Below, one piece after another: positions 31,652 through 41,000 of a stretch of DNA of 64,000 nt. The notes beneath the pieces were generated by a model. The model was not told the DNA's origin. It did not search any database and worked only from the letters and a program-made list of their open reading frames with translations. The first letter of the stretch is position 1. Each line of letters starts with the position of its first letter. The position numbers were made by a program, and so were the translations under genes. Source of the DNA: Actinomadura parmotrematis (lineage in GTDB: Bacteria; Actinomycetota; Actinomycetes; Streptosporangiales; Streptosporangiaceae); the NCBI RefSeq assembly GCF_019458805.1, contig NZ_JAIBOA010000023.1:62001-126000 (forward strand), written 5' to 3'.

Positions 31652-34198
31652 TCAGGACGTGATGCGGCGGGACAGCATCTTCAGGAAGATCTTGGAGATG
31701 TCCTGCGGCGTCATCGCGGTCTGCACGTTGCCGCCGGTCGCCTCGGCGATCTTCTCCAGCTCGTTGCGGTCCACGCCCTTGCCGAACCCGATCATGTTGA
31801 CCTGGATCGGCTTGTTCGGGTCCTGCATCGCCTTCAGCCTGGCGAGCGTCTGGTTCAGCGTCGGGCCGCCCGGGTCGTCGTTCTTGCCGTCGGTGAGCAG
31901 CAGGATCGAGTTGCCGAACTCGGGCTTGAAGCTGTCGCTCATCATCTTGTAGGCGGCGAGCATCGTGTCGTAGAGGCCGGTGTCGCCGTTCGGCTTCGGC
32001 TTCATCTGCGCGAGCTGCGACAGGAACAGGTTGCGGCGGGTGGTCGAGCCGATCCGCTCGCTGAGCGGGCCGACCGAGATCGTCTGCACGTAGTCCTGCT
32101 GGCCCTTCATCTTGGTGGAGAAGAGCCACTGGCCGAGCTCGGTGTCGTTGGACATCATGCTGAGGCCGCCCTGCGACACCTGGGCGATCGCCTGGAGCCG
32201 GGTGGTGTTCGGCGCGACCTTCTCGGCCATCGAGCCCGACACGTCGATCAGCGTCAGCATCCGCATGCCGAGGTTCAGCTTCGACCACGCCTGCATGACC
32301 GACGCGACCTCGGCGGACTTCGGCGCGGCGAGCTGGCGCGGCCGGGCCTTGCTCACGCCCGTCTTGGCGCCGAAGGTGCCCGGCGCCGTCCCGTCGGGGG
32401 TGCGGAACCCGAGCGCCCGCACGTCGTTGCGGGTGGCCTCGGTGCTCATCGCCTGCTCCAGCAGGCGCGCCGCCTTGGTCTTGTCGCCGTCGTCGGTGGT
32501 GACGGTGAACGGGTAGTCGTTCATCATCGTGCCCTCGACCGGGTAGAGGGCGACGCCCGGCTCGGCCGGATCGGTGCGGTTGTAGGCGTAGAGGGCCTGC
32601 TCGGAGGAGAGCGCGATCGGCTGCCGGCCGGCGCGGCCTTTGCGGAACTGCTTGAACTGGTCGTTCACCGTCGGCACCGTCGACTCGCGGACGGTGCGGA
32701 CGATGCCGGTGAAGATCGAGTCGCGGTTCGGGTCGTTGGTGAGCAGCGCGCTGGTGACGAGCAGCGCCTCCATCCCGGCCGCGTTGTTGGCCGGGTCGGG
32801 CACCAGCAGCCGCACCTGGTCGGCCTGGATCATCTGGTTCTTGGTCACCGCGCCGCCCGCGACGCCGCCCGCCGCCTTCAGCAGGTTGTCCCAGGAGGGG
32901 TTGGCGGTCACGCCCTGCTTCTTCAGCGCGACGGTGAGGGTACGCGGCAGCGCGACGACGAGCGGGCTCGCCGCGACGGACGTCTTGGTCGTGTGGACGG
33001 TGTTCTTGCCCTGCTCGGACGCCGCCACGATGGACGCCCACATGGACGTGTCGGGGATCCACACGTCGGGCTTGCGGTTGGTGTCGCTCGCCACGCCCTG
33101 GCCGGACAGCAGCGTCGCCGTCGCCGACGGCTGCGCCTTGGCCACCACGGCCTTGACGCACTTGCCCGAGACCTTGTTCTTGGCGTCGTTGAACCGTCCG
33201 GCGGCCTTGGTCACCGCCGGCTGGACGTCGGGGGCCGCCGCCACGTTCAGCGTGATCGCGTTGTCGCCGTCGCAGCCGCCGCTGCTCTCGGCGAAGGCGT
33301 AGACGCCGACGCCGAGCAGCAGGGCGAGGCCGACCGCGCCCGCCATCGGCCCGATCAGCGCGGCCGCGCTGCGCTTCTTGCGGCGCCGCCCGTAGTCGTC
33401 GTAGCCGCCCGAACCACCGGAACCACCGGAACCGCCCGAGCCACCGGAGCCGCCGCCGTACCCGCCGGACTCGCCCGAACCGCCGGCGCGGCCGCCGAAG
33501 AACCCGCTCGGCCGCTCGTCCGAGCGGGAGACGGTGTCGTAGCCGTCGCCGTACGCGCTCGCCGAGGCGCCCGCCCCGGCGCCGAACGCGGCCGCCTCGG
33601 CGTCGCGGCGCCGTCCGGGCCGCTCGTAGTCGCGGTCGCCGTAACCGCCCTGCTCGCCGTACGCGCCGGATTCGCCGTACGCGCCTGACTCCCGGTACGC
33701 GCCCGATTCGCCGTAACCGCCCTGGTCGCCGTAACGCGGCTGCGCGGCGTAACCGCCCTGATCGCCGTAACCGGCGGACGAGGCCGGTCCGGCTTGGCCC
33801 GCGGGGCGGCCGAGGCCGTAGCCGCCTGCGTCGGAGGCGCCGCTGAAACCGCCCTGGGGGATGCCCTGCCCGTAGGGCCGCTCCTCGGCAGAGCCGCGCG
33901 GGTCGGGCCAGCCGGGCGTCTCCGCCGATCCGGCCGGTCCCTGCGGGGCGCGCGCCGGCGGGGGACCGCCGAGGGGGCCGGCGAGGTGGCCGCCGGTCTG
34001 CCCGGGTGCGCCCGCCGGCGGCGGGGCGCCGGGACCGGGACGCGCGCCCGGCGGGACCACCGGCGGGCTCTGGCTCTCGCGAGGGCCGAACCAGTCGGAC
34101 GATCCGTCGTTCGCCGGCCCGAAGAGCGGACCGGACGGATCGTGCTCGCCGTCGCCCGGCGTCCCCTCGGGGAAGTCATTGCGATGACGTCCGCTCAC
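31652..34198 (-). CDS. membrane protein with substrate-binding and VWA domains
   Basis: An 848-residue protein. Residues 1-275 are cytoplasmic and disordered, rich in Gly/Tyr/Ser with repeats of the type YGESGAYG and YGDQGGY (~145-195), and end in a basic RRRKKR. A helix follows (~280-302). Outside, ~310-620 resemble a bacterial extracellular solute-binding fold (LNVAAAPDVQPAVTKAAGRFN, PDVWIPDTSMW). Residues ~645-848 are a VWA domain with a complete MIDAS start, LIDVSGSM. GTG start with GAGGACAG upstream. A clear promoter lies 43 bp upstream. Such SBP-VWA proteins are conserved in actinomycetes; role unproven, possibly ligand sensing or adhesion at the envelope. Confidence 0.85.
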   Translation of the reverse strand: MSGRHRNDFPEGTPGDGEHDPSGPLFGPANDGSSDWFGPRESQSPPVVPPGARPGPGAPPPAGAPGQTGGHLAGPLGGPPPARAPQGPAGSAETPGWPDPRGSAEERPYGQGIPQGGFSGASDAGGYGLGRPAGQAGPASSAGYGDQGGYAAQPRYGDQGGYGESGAYRESGAYGESGAYGEQGGYGDRDYERPGRRRDAEAAAFGAGAGASASAYGDGYDTVSRSDERPSGFFGGRAGGSGESGGYGGGSGGSGGSGGSGGSGGYDDYGRRRKKRSAAALIGPMAGAVGLALLLGVGVYAFAESSGGCDGDNAITLNVAAAPDVQPAVTKAAGRFNDAKNKVSGKCVKAVVAKAQPSATATLLSGQGVASDTNRKPDVWIPDTSMWASIVAASEQGKNTVHTTKTSVAASPLVVALPRTLTVALKKQGVTANPSWDNLLKAAGGVAGGAVTKNQMIQADQVRLLVPDPANNAAGMEALLVTSALLTNDPNRDSIFTGIVRTVRESTVPTVNDQFKQFRKGRAGRQPIALSSEQALYAYNRTDPAEPGVALYPVEGTMMNDYPFTVTTDDGDKTKAARLLEQAMSTEATRNDVRALGFRTPDGTAPGTFGAKTGVSKARPRQLAAPKSAEVASVMQAWSKLNLGMRMLTLIDVSGSMAEKVAPNTTRLQAIAQVSQGGLSMMSNDTELGQWLFSTKMKGQQDYVQTISVGPLSERIGSTTRRNLFLSQLAQMKPKPNGDTGLYDTMLAAYKMMSDSFKPEFGNSILLLTDGKNDDPGGPTLNQTLARLKAMQDPNKPIQVNMIGFGKGVDRNELEKIAEATGGNVQTAMTPQDISKIFLKMLSRRITS

Positions 34199-34240
34199 GG
34201 CTGTCCTCGATTCACCAGAAACCCGTCCATGTTCCCCGGC

Positions 34241-34269
34241 ACTGTAGTAGTACGAACGGGAGGTTACAA
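34241..34269 (-). promoter_or_regulatory. sigma-70-type promoter of the substrate-binding/VWA gene
   Basis: On the minus strand, TTGTAA (-35) and TACAGT (-10) are separated by 17 bp. They lie in a locally AT-rich part of the 322-bp gap 34199-34520, about 43 bp before the GTG. The remaining part of that gap has no evident gene. Confidence 0.6.
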
Positions 34270-34520
34270 AGAACTCAAAATGATGATCACGCAGGTCATT
34301 GCGTTATGTCCCGACAAAGCGGGCGTTGGGGTGCCCACTGACCCTACGCGATCGTCCGCGGACGCGCCGCCGACACCCGCAGATCAGCCGCCCGCGGCCC
34401 TCCGGCGGCCCGGTCCGGCAACTCGCGGACGCCGCCGGACGTCAGTACTCCTGGGGACCGCCGGGCCGCGCACGGCCCGGCCCGTCGAGCGCCCGGGGGG
34501 CCGGGCGAGGGGGCGATGCC

Positions 34521-35522
34521 GTGACCGGCGTGGACGTCGAGGACAGGAAGGCCGCGCCGCTCCGGCGCCGCGGGCGGTGGCGCACCGCTGTGGCCTGGAC
34601 GGGCGCCGGGGCGTGGGGAGCCTGGGCGCTCGTCCGGTACGCGGGCGGGGACCGCTGGCCCGGCGTCGGGGAGCTGACCGCGCCCGCGCTCGCCCTCACC
34701 CCCTACGCCGCCGCCGCGGCGCCGCTGCCGGTCGTCCTCGCGCTGCTGCTGCGGCGCTGGAAGGCGGCCGTGGCGGCCGGGCTGGCGGCCGCCGCGCTTG
34801 CCGCCGCCGTCCTGCCGCGCGCCGCCGGGCAGGGGCAGCCCGCCGCGCGCGGGCCCGTCCTGCACGTCCTCACCGCGAACCTGCAGTTCGGCGAGGGCGA
34901 CCCGGCGCGGCTGATCCGCCTCGTCCAGGAGACCCGCGCGGACGTCCTCTCCCTCCAGGAGCTGCCGCCCGAGGCCGTCGGCCGCTACGAGCGGGCCGGG
35001 CTCGCCCGGCTGCTGCCGCACAAGGCCGTGGACGCCCGGTGGGGCGCCGCCGGATCGGGCCTGTACTCGCGCTACCCGCTGCGGGCGCTGCCGTCCCTGC
35101 CGCGCACCCAGATGGCGATGCCGTCGGCCGAGCTCACGCTGCCCGGCGGCCGGAAGGTGCAGGTCACCGCCGTCCATCCGGTGCCGCCGATATCGGCGGA
35201 GTCCGCGCGCGACTGGCGGCGCGATATCGGCGAGCTGCCGTCCGCTTCCGGGGACGGGGTGGTGCGGATCCTCGCTGGCGACTTCAACGCCACCCTCGAC
35301 CACGCGACGCTGCGCGGCGTCCTCGGCCGCGGCTACGCCGACGCCGCCGACCGCGCGGGCGCCGGGCTGCGCCCCACCTGGGGCCTGACCCGGCCGGGCG
35401 CGCCGCCGATCACCATCGACCACGTGCTGGTCGACCGGCGCTGCGCGGTCGGCCGCGTCGCCGTCCACGACCTGCCGGGCAGCGACCACCGGGCGGTGTC
35501 GGCGGAGGTCACGCTGCCCTGA
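34521..35522 (+). CDS. membrane-anchored endonuclease/exonuclease/phosphatase (EEP) family protein
   Basis: A 333-residue protein with about three N-terminal hydrophobic segments (residues ~22-110), then an EEP domain: VLTANLQFGEG, LSLQELPPEA (catalytic Glu), ILAGDFNATLDH (Asp-Asn) and PGSDHRAVSAEV (C-terminal Asp-His). This set matches Mg-dependent phosphodiesterases such as DNase I-like, sphingomyelinase-like or inositol phosphatase-like enzymes. With the membrane part it should act outside. The substrate is unknown. Start is GTG, with a GGGCGAGGGGGC stretch upstream. Tandem with the RNA methyltransferase gene 55 bp further on. Confidence 0.85.
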   Translation: MTGVDVEDRKAAPLRRRGRWRTAVAWTGAGAWGAWALVRYAGGDRWPGVGELTAPALALTPYAAAAAPLPVVLALLLRRWKAAVAAGLAAAALAAAVLPRAAGQGQPAARGPVLHVLTANLQFGEGDPARLIRLVQETRADVLSLQELPPEAVGRYERAGLARLLPHKAVDARWGAAGSGLYSRYPLRALPSLPRTQMAMPSAELTLPGGRKVQVTAVHPVPPISAESARDWRRDIGELPSASGDGVVRILAGDFNATLDHATLRGVLGRGYADAADRAGAGLRPTWGLTRPGAPPITIDHVLVDRRCAVGRVAVHDLPGSDHRAVSAEVTLP

Positions 35523-35536
35523 CGCGACCGGGACGC

Positions 35537-35562
35537 GGCCCGCCCGAGCACGGGGCGGGCGG
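35537..35562 (+). terminator. GC-rich hairpin between EEP gene and RNA methyltransferase gene
   Basis: GCCCGCCC (35538-35545) pairs with GGGCGGGC (35553-35560) around seven bases, 15 bp after the EEP stop. No T-run is present. It may weaken read-through into the next gene. Confidence 0.4.
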
Positions 35563-35577
35563 GCCCACAATGGAGGC

Positions 35578-36393
35578 ATGGCCCGCCTCGTCCCCGTGTC
35601 CGACCCCGCCGACCCGCGGCTCGCCGACTACACCTCGCTGCGCGACGTGAACCTGCGCAAGAGCCTGGAGGCCGAGCACGGGCTGTTCATCGCCGAGGGC
35701 GAGAAGGTGATCCGCCGCGCCGTCGGCGCCGGGTACCCGCCGCGCTCGCTCCTCATGGCCGAGCGCTGGGCCGCGCCGCTCGCCGACCTGCTGGCGGGCG
35801 TGGACGCGCCGGTGTACGTGGCGCCGGACGCCACCGTCGAGGCCGTCGCGGGCTTCCCCGTGCACCGCGGCGCGCTCGCCTCGCTGCACCGGCTGCCGCT
35901 GCCGCCGGTCGCCGACGTGATCGCGGGCGCCCGGCGGCTGCTCGTCCTGGAGGACCTGGTCGACCACGCCAACGTCGGCGCGATCTTCCGGTGCGCGGCG
36001 GCGCTCGGCGTCGACGCGGTGGTCCTCGCGCCGCGCTGCGCCGACCCGCTCTACCGGCGGGCGATCAAGGTGTCGATGGGCGCGGTGTTCGCCGTCCCGC
36101 ACGCCCGCATGCCGCGCTGGACCGACGGCCTCGCCGGGCTGCGCGCCGCCGGCTTCACGCTGCTCGCGCTCACCCCCGACCAGGCGGCGGTGCCGCTCGA
36201 CAAGGCCCCGATGGGCGACCGGGTCGCGCTGCTGCTCGGCTCCGAGGGCGACGGCCTGACCTCGCGCTGGCTCGCCGAGGCCGACGAGCCCGTCTGCATC
36301 CCGATGAGCGCGGACGCCCTGGCGAACGGCGTCGACTCGCTGAACGTGGTCGCCGCCGCCGCCATCGCCTGCCACGCCCTCACCCGCTCCTGA
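35578..36393 (+). CDS. SpoU/TrmH-family RNA 2'-O-methyltransferase
   Basis: A 271-residue SPOUT enzyme. The N-terminal substrate-binding part includes EAEHGLFIAEGEKVIRRAV. The C-terminal knot shows motif 1 LEDLVDHANVGAIFRCAAALGVDAVVL, motif 2 ALLLGSEGDGL and motif 3 IPMSADALANGVDSLNVVAAAAI, so all three SpoU motifs are present. It methylates ribose in rRNA or tRNA using SAM. The best ribosome site (GGAGG) is only 1 base from the ATG, which is odd; leaderless translation is possible. Its TGA is the first triplet of the second long inverted repeat. Confidence 0.92.
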   Translation: MARLVPVSDPADPRLADYTSLRDVNLRKSLEAEHGLFIAEGEKVIRRAVGAGYPPRSLLMAERWAAPLADLLAGVDAPVYVAPDATVEAVAGFPVHRGALASLHRLPLPPVADVIAGARRLLVLEDLVDHANVGAIFRCAAALGVDAVVLAPRCADPLYRRAIKVSMGAVFAVPHARMPRWTDGLAGLRAAGFTLLALTPDQAAVPLDKAPMGDRVALLLGSEGDGLTSRWLAEADEPVCIPMSADALANGVDSLNVVAAAAIACHALTRS

Positions 36394-36495
36394 CGACCAC
36401 CCGGTCACCCGTCGTCGAGATGCGGCGTGTTGGCTCCTGGGAGCGCTCCCATAGGCCAACACGCCGCATCTCGACCATGGGTGACCGGGCGGTCA
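36391..36495. repeat. long imperfect inverted repeat between convergent genes (copy 2)
   Basis: Outer arms carry ACCACCCGGTCACCC and GAGATGCGGCGTGTTG on the left and their near reverse complement on the right; an inner GGGAGCGCTCCC palindrome forms the tip. The outer ends contain the TGA of the RNA methyltransferase gene (36391) and the stop of the opposing surface-protein gene (36493). The outer arms match the element at 5984-6091, whereas the central part differs. Confidence 0.85.
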
Positions 36496-37557
36496 GCGGC
36501 CGAAGGTGCCGCGGCGGGTGCGGCGGTGCACGCCGCGCGCACGGCGCGCCGCCTCCAGCGCCTCCGGCGACAGGGTGCGGCGGCCGAGGCGGAGCTGGGT
36601 GAGCAGCAGCCCGAACCCGACGAGCAGCGCCGCCAGCCAGGCGCCCTGCGTCACCGCCACCCGGTCGAAGGTGATCTCCTGGGCGATCGGGGCGGGGTTG
36701 CCGCGCAGCCGGCTCTCCTGCGCCGCCTGGAGCGCTCCGGTGCTCGGCGCCACCGACGGGCTCGGCGCCGCCGCCATCGGCGGCAGCGCGACCTGCGGGT
36801 TCTTCGCTGTGTTCGCGGCCGCGGAGAACGTTCCGTTGGGGGCGGGCGGCGAGTAGGGGGCGGGGGCGCTGGAACTCGGCGCGCCACCGGAACCGGAGCC
36901 GGCGCCGGAGCCCGCGGCCGGGCTCTTCGTCGCGGCCGGCTTCTTCGTCGCGGTCTTCTTCGGCACCACGAACGACACCTTCGTGCTCGCCGACCGCGCC
37001 GCCGCGTTAGTGGACGACACGGTGACGGTGAGCGTCACCGCCGTCGTCCTCTTCAGCGTCTTCGGGAGCGTCACGCTGGAGTTGACCGAGTCGCGCTTGC
37101 CGGCGTCCAGCGTGCCGATCGTGCAGCCGCCCGCGCTGAACGCGGGCGCCGGGCACTCCCCGCCGACCTTCGCGGACCCGCTGCTCGCCTTGATCGAGGA
37201 GATGCGGACGCCGGTGGCGCCGGCGTCCGCCGCCAGCACCCGCGTCACGAACGCCACCGACGCGCCGGGCGCGGCGCTCGCCGCCCCGGCCGTCACGCTG
37301 ACCTTCAGGACCGGCTTCGGCGCCGCGGACACCGTCGGCGCGGGCGTCGGGGTCGCGCTCTTCGTCGCGGTGGGGGTGGAGCTCGGGCTCGCCGAGGCCG
37401 AGGCCGAGGACGAGGTCGAGGCGGTCGGCGAGGCGGAGGCGCTCGCCTCCGGGTCCGCCGAGGGGGCCGCCGACGCCGGCGCCACGCTCACCGCCAGCAC
37501 GGCCGCCGTCCCGAGCCCCGCGAAGACCGGCCTCCCTGTCGTCGGTCGGTAGCCCAT
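36493..37557 (-). CDS. surface protein with DUF11-like domain and C-terminal membrane anchor
   Basis: A 354-residue exported protein. Signal peptide at residues 1-30 (PVFAGLGTAAVLAVSVAPASAAP). A Ser/Ala/Pro/Thr linker (~32-78) leads to a DUF11/Ig-like beta domain (~80-195: LKVSVTAGAASAAPGASVAFVTRV, GGCTIGTLDAGKRDSVNSSVTLP). A second Ala/Ser/Pro linker precedes a C-terminal helix (~312-332: GAWLAALLVGFGLLLTQL) with a basic tail. The body is therefore outside, held by the helix. The ATG has GGAGGT upstream. It lies 120 bp downstream of the SseB-array operon on the same strand and may be cotranscribed. Confidence 0.75.
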   Translation of the reverse strand: MGYRPTTGRPVFAGLGTAAVLAVSVAPASAAPSADPEASASASPTASTSSSASASASPSSTPTATKSATPTPAPTVSAAPKPVLKVSVTAGAASAAPGASVAFVTRVLAADAGATGVRISSIKASSGSAKVGGECPAPAFSAGGCTIGTLDAGKRDSVNSSVTLPKTLKRTTAVTLTVTVSSTNAAARSASTKVSFVVPKKTATKKPAATKSPAAGSGAGSGSGGAPSSSAPAPYSPPAPNGTFSAAANTAKNPQVALPPMAAAPSPSVAPSTGALQAAQESRLRGNPAPIAQEITFDRVAVTQGAWLAALLVGFGLLLTQLRLGRRTLSPEALEAARRARGVHRRTRRGTFGR

Positions 37558-37677
37558 GCCCCTGGCACCTCCGTCGGATCGCCTGCGCCACGCCCTACCC
37601 CAAGCGCGGCCCAAGAAATCATGCGAACACGGAAACGCGGGTCGAATCAACCCCGCCCGGTGGACGGGGCGGGCCGG

Positions 37678-38046
37678 TCAGCTGAACTCCTCGCGAACGT
37701 CCTCGATCTCCTGCTGCGGCGCCCAGCTCTGCCAGACGCCCTGGTCGATGCGGTCCAGGCCGAGCCGCTCGGCGACCGGGGACCGGCCGCCGGCGTACTC
37801 CACCCGCAGCCAGCCCTCGTGCTCGCCGACGATGACGAACCGCTCGCCGCGCCACGTGCAGGTCGTCCGCACGTACCGCAGCTCCTCCACCTCGAACGCC
37901 GGCACGACGCGCCGGAACCGGCCCGGCCGCAGCTCCTCGAAGCCGTCGACCGGCCGGTCGGCGTACAGCCGGATCTCCCCGTCGGCGCCGGGCGCCGCCT
38001 CGAACTCGCGGCCGAGCCAGCGGGCGAGGTAACCGTCGCGGATCAC
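37678..38046 (-). CDS. small protein translationally coupled to the SseB-array gene
   Basis: A 122-residue soluble protein that I do not recognise. It is rich in aromatic and charged residues (LARWLGREFEAAPG, RYVRTTCTWRGERFVIVGEHEGWLRVEYAGG, WQSWAPQQEIEDV) and probably a compact beta-rich domain. The GTG start overlaps the stop of the 1477-residue gene by four bases (GTGA), which implies fixed stoichiometric synthesis. Size, order and overlap fit a cognate partner or immunity protein for the unusual C-terminal domain upstream; this is inference only. Confidence 0.7.
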   Translation of the reverse strand: MIRDGYLARWLGREFEAAPGADGEIRLYADRPVDGFEELRPGRFRRVVPAFEVEELRYVRTTCTWRGERFVIVGEHEGWLRVEYAGGRSPVAERLGLDRIDQGVWQSWAPQQEIEDVREEFS

Positions 38047-41000
38047 TGCGCCGCCTCCGTCCCGCGGCCGCCCTCGGCGCGGCCGGCCGGCTCCTCGGGC
38101 CGCAGCCAGGCGAGGCGGTCGGGATCGTACATCGCCACGAACCGCTCGGAGCGGTCCGCGCCGAGGTGGTACATCTCCGCCCCGTAGGGCAGCCGGACGC
38201 TGTCGACCTTGTACTCGCGGATCGACCCGGCGCTGCCGGACGCGAACCCGGTGCCGGTGAACGGCGGCCGCTCCACCACCCAGCCCGCCTCGCCCCACAC
38301 CGCGAGGTCCTCCTCGGACGGGCCGCCGAACGGCACCCGGTACAGGCCGGGGCAGTAGGCAGGCCAGCGGATCACGTGCACGCCGTCGTCGTCCTTGGCG
38401 AACGGGGAGTCCTCGTAGAGGAGGCCGAGCGTCTCGTAGAGCTGGCCGGGCGTCTGCAGCTCGGCGACGTCGTCGGTCGGGTGCACGAACCCGCCGACCC
38501 GGTCGTAGCCCTGCTCCAGGTACCAGCCGACGTGTCCGTGCGGCACGACCTTCTGCATGATCGTCGGCTGGGCGACGGGCTCGCCCTCCGGCTCGGGCAG
38601 GCCCGCGTAGGGGTCGGGCGCGGCGCCGTCGCCGTCCTGGCCGGCCGCCGGCGCGTCCAGGGCGGCGGCGGCCGGCGGGACGTCGTCGGCGGCGGGCGCG
38701 GGCGGGCGGGGCGGCAGCGGCGGGACCGGGACGTCCTGGCGCGGCTGCACCAGCCCGACCCGGACGGCCCACTCGCTGAGCGCGCCCACCTGGTCGCCGT
38801 CCAGCGAGGCGCCGATCTTCGTGCCGGGGTTGAGGAGCATCGTCCACTCCTCGCGCGGCCAGGACCCGATCAGCTCGCGGAAGTCGGCGTAGACGAACCG
38901 CGACTCGGGCAGCACCTCGCGCAGCCGGACCAGCGAGGTGAACACCCGCACCGACGACGCGTCGCGCAGGGCGGCGTCCCAGCGGAACTCGCGCTGGACG
39001 GGCGTCACCTCCAGCGGCGCGTCCTGCGGGATCGGCACCAGCACGTTCGCGGCGAGCAGCACGCGCAGGAACGCGTCGGAGTCGCCGGCGAGGGCCGCCT
39101 CGTACAGCTCCTGGTCGATGCGGTTGCCGGGCTCGAAGGGGCCGTCCTCGACCGGGACGGGCGCGGTGGCCGCCTCGGACTCGTGCTCGCGCTCGCGCGG
39201 CGCGGGCGGGGCCTCGGCGAGGGCGGCACCGTTCGCGGCCGGGTCCGGCGCGGCGGGCGCGGGCGCCGGCGCGGCGGGCGGGCCGCTCAGCGCCTGGACC
39301 TGCTCGGGCGGGACGGCCGCGTCGATCGGCGTCCCGGGGTTGACCATCAGCGTCCACCGGGCGTCGGGCCAGGCGGCGGCGATCTCCAGGAAGCTCGGCA
39401 TCACGAAGCGGGACGAGCCGATCGCGTCGTTCATCCACTTCAGCGAGGTGAACACCTGGACGGCGGGCCGGCCGTGCACGGTGACCGGCCGCCACGGGAA
39501 CTCCGGATCGGCGGGCTCGATGCCCCACGGCGTGTCCGGCTCGGCCGGGACCAGCACCTGCGCGCCGAGCAGCACCTTGAAGAACGCGTCGGTGTCGCGG
39601 CGGCGCGCCGCGTCGAAGAGCCGCTGCTCGACCTCGTTCTGCGGCTCGAAGCCGTCGGCCATCCGGCGCGCGGCGCGCTGGTCGGCCCACGCGGCGAGCC
39701 CGGGCAGCTGCTCGGCGAGGATCGTCCCGCCCGCCGGGGAACCGGAGTTGACCGCCAGCATCCAGGACGGGTCGGGCCAGTAGCGCAGCAGCGAGGTGAA
39801 GGGCAGGTTGATGAACTCGGCGCCCGTCCCGGCGGCCCGCGCGGCCTCGATGAGGCGCTCGGGCGAGGTGAAGACCGGCACGGTCGTGCGGCCGTCCACC
39901 TCCCGCGTCCGCCACGGGAACCCGGGACGGCCGGGGCGCAGCGTGTAGTCCATCTCCTCGGGGACCGGCAGCAGCACCTCGGCGCCCGCGAGCGTCTGCA
40001 AGAAAAGGTCGTGATCGTCGGTGGAGGCGGCCCGCAGCAGCCCGCTCTCGACCTCGTTGGCCGGCTGGAACTCCGGCTTCCGCGCCACCTCGGCGGCCGC
40101 GCCGAGAACGGCGGGCGACGCGTCCTGCGCGGCGGACGCACCCTCGACGGGCGACCACTCATCGTCCGCGACGGGAGGACCGCCGGGCAGGGGACCGGCG
40201 GCGGACGTACCGGACACGTCCCCGGCAGAGTCCTGGCCGGGCAGGCCCGGCGTGTGGCCGGGGACATCGCGCTCATCGGCGGCGGGGGCGCCGGGCTCCG
40301 GACCGGTACCGCTCGGCAGCGGCCCGGTGCCCGCACCAGAGGTGCCGAGGCCGTCCACACCTTCAGAAGCCCGCCCGCTGCCCAGGGAGGACAGGCCGTC
40401 GGCCAGCGGACCGACGCCCTGACCGCCGGCCGGGGACGTGCCGTCCGGGCCGGGCACGTCGGCGGCGGAACGCTCGCCGTCCGAGGTCGGGAGACCGTCG
40501 GGGAGGTGCGAGGCGAGGTCATGGACGGTGTTCCCGGGCGAAACCGGCCCGGAACCGTTGGAAGCGGCCCCCGGAACACCCGCGCCGACGTTGCCCGGCT
40601 GAGCCGTCCCGGGTGTGTCACCCAGCGGAGCGGCGCCGGCCGTGTGAGGCGAGTCGGGCTGCGGAGCCGCGCCGGACGCGTCCGCCCCCGGCGCCGAGCC
40701 GGGCGGCGAAGGCGCATCAAGCGTCTCACCGAGCGCATCAGGCCCTTGCGGCGCGGACGCTCCGAGCGCACGCTCCAACGCGCCAGGCGCCCCAGCCACA
40801 TCACCACCCGGGTCGGCAGATGCGTTCGACGGCGGGACCGCTCCGGGACTCACGTCCGCGCCAGGCGTCTGGAACGCGTCGGGCAGTGAGGGCGCGCCGG
40901 TGGTTTCCGGGACGCCAGGAGCCCGTGTCGCGTCGCCGCCTGGGTTCATGCCGGGCGCGGCGGACGCGTTGGGCGTTGGGGTCGTGCCGGGAGTCACGTC

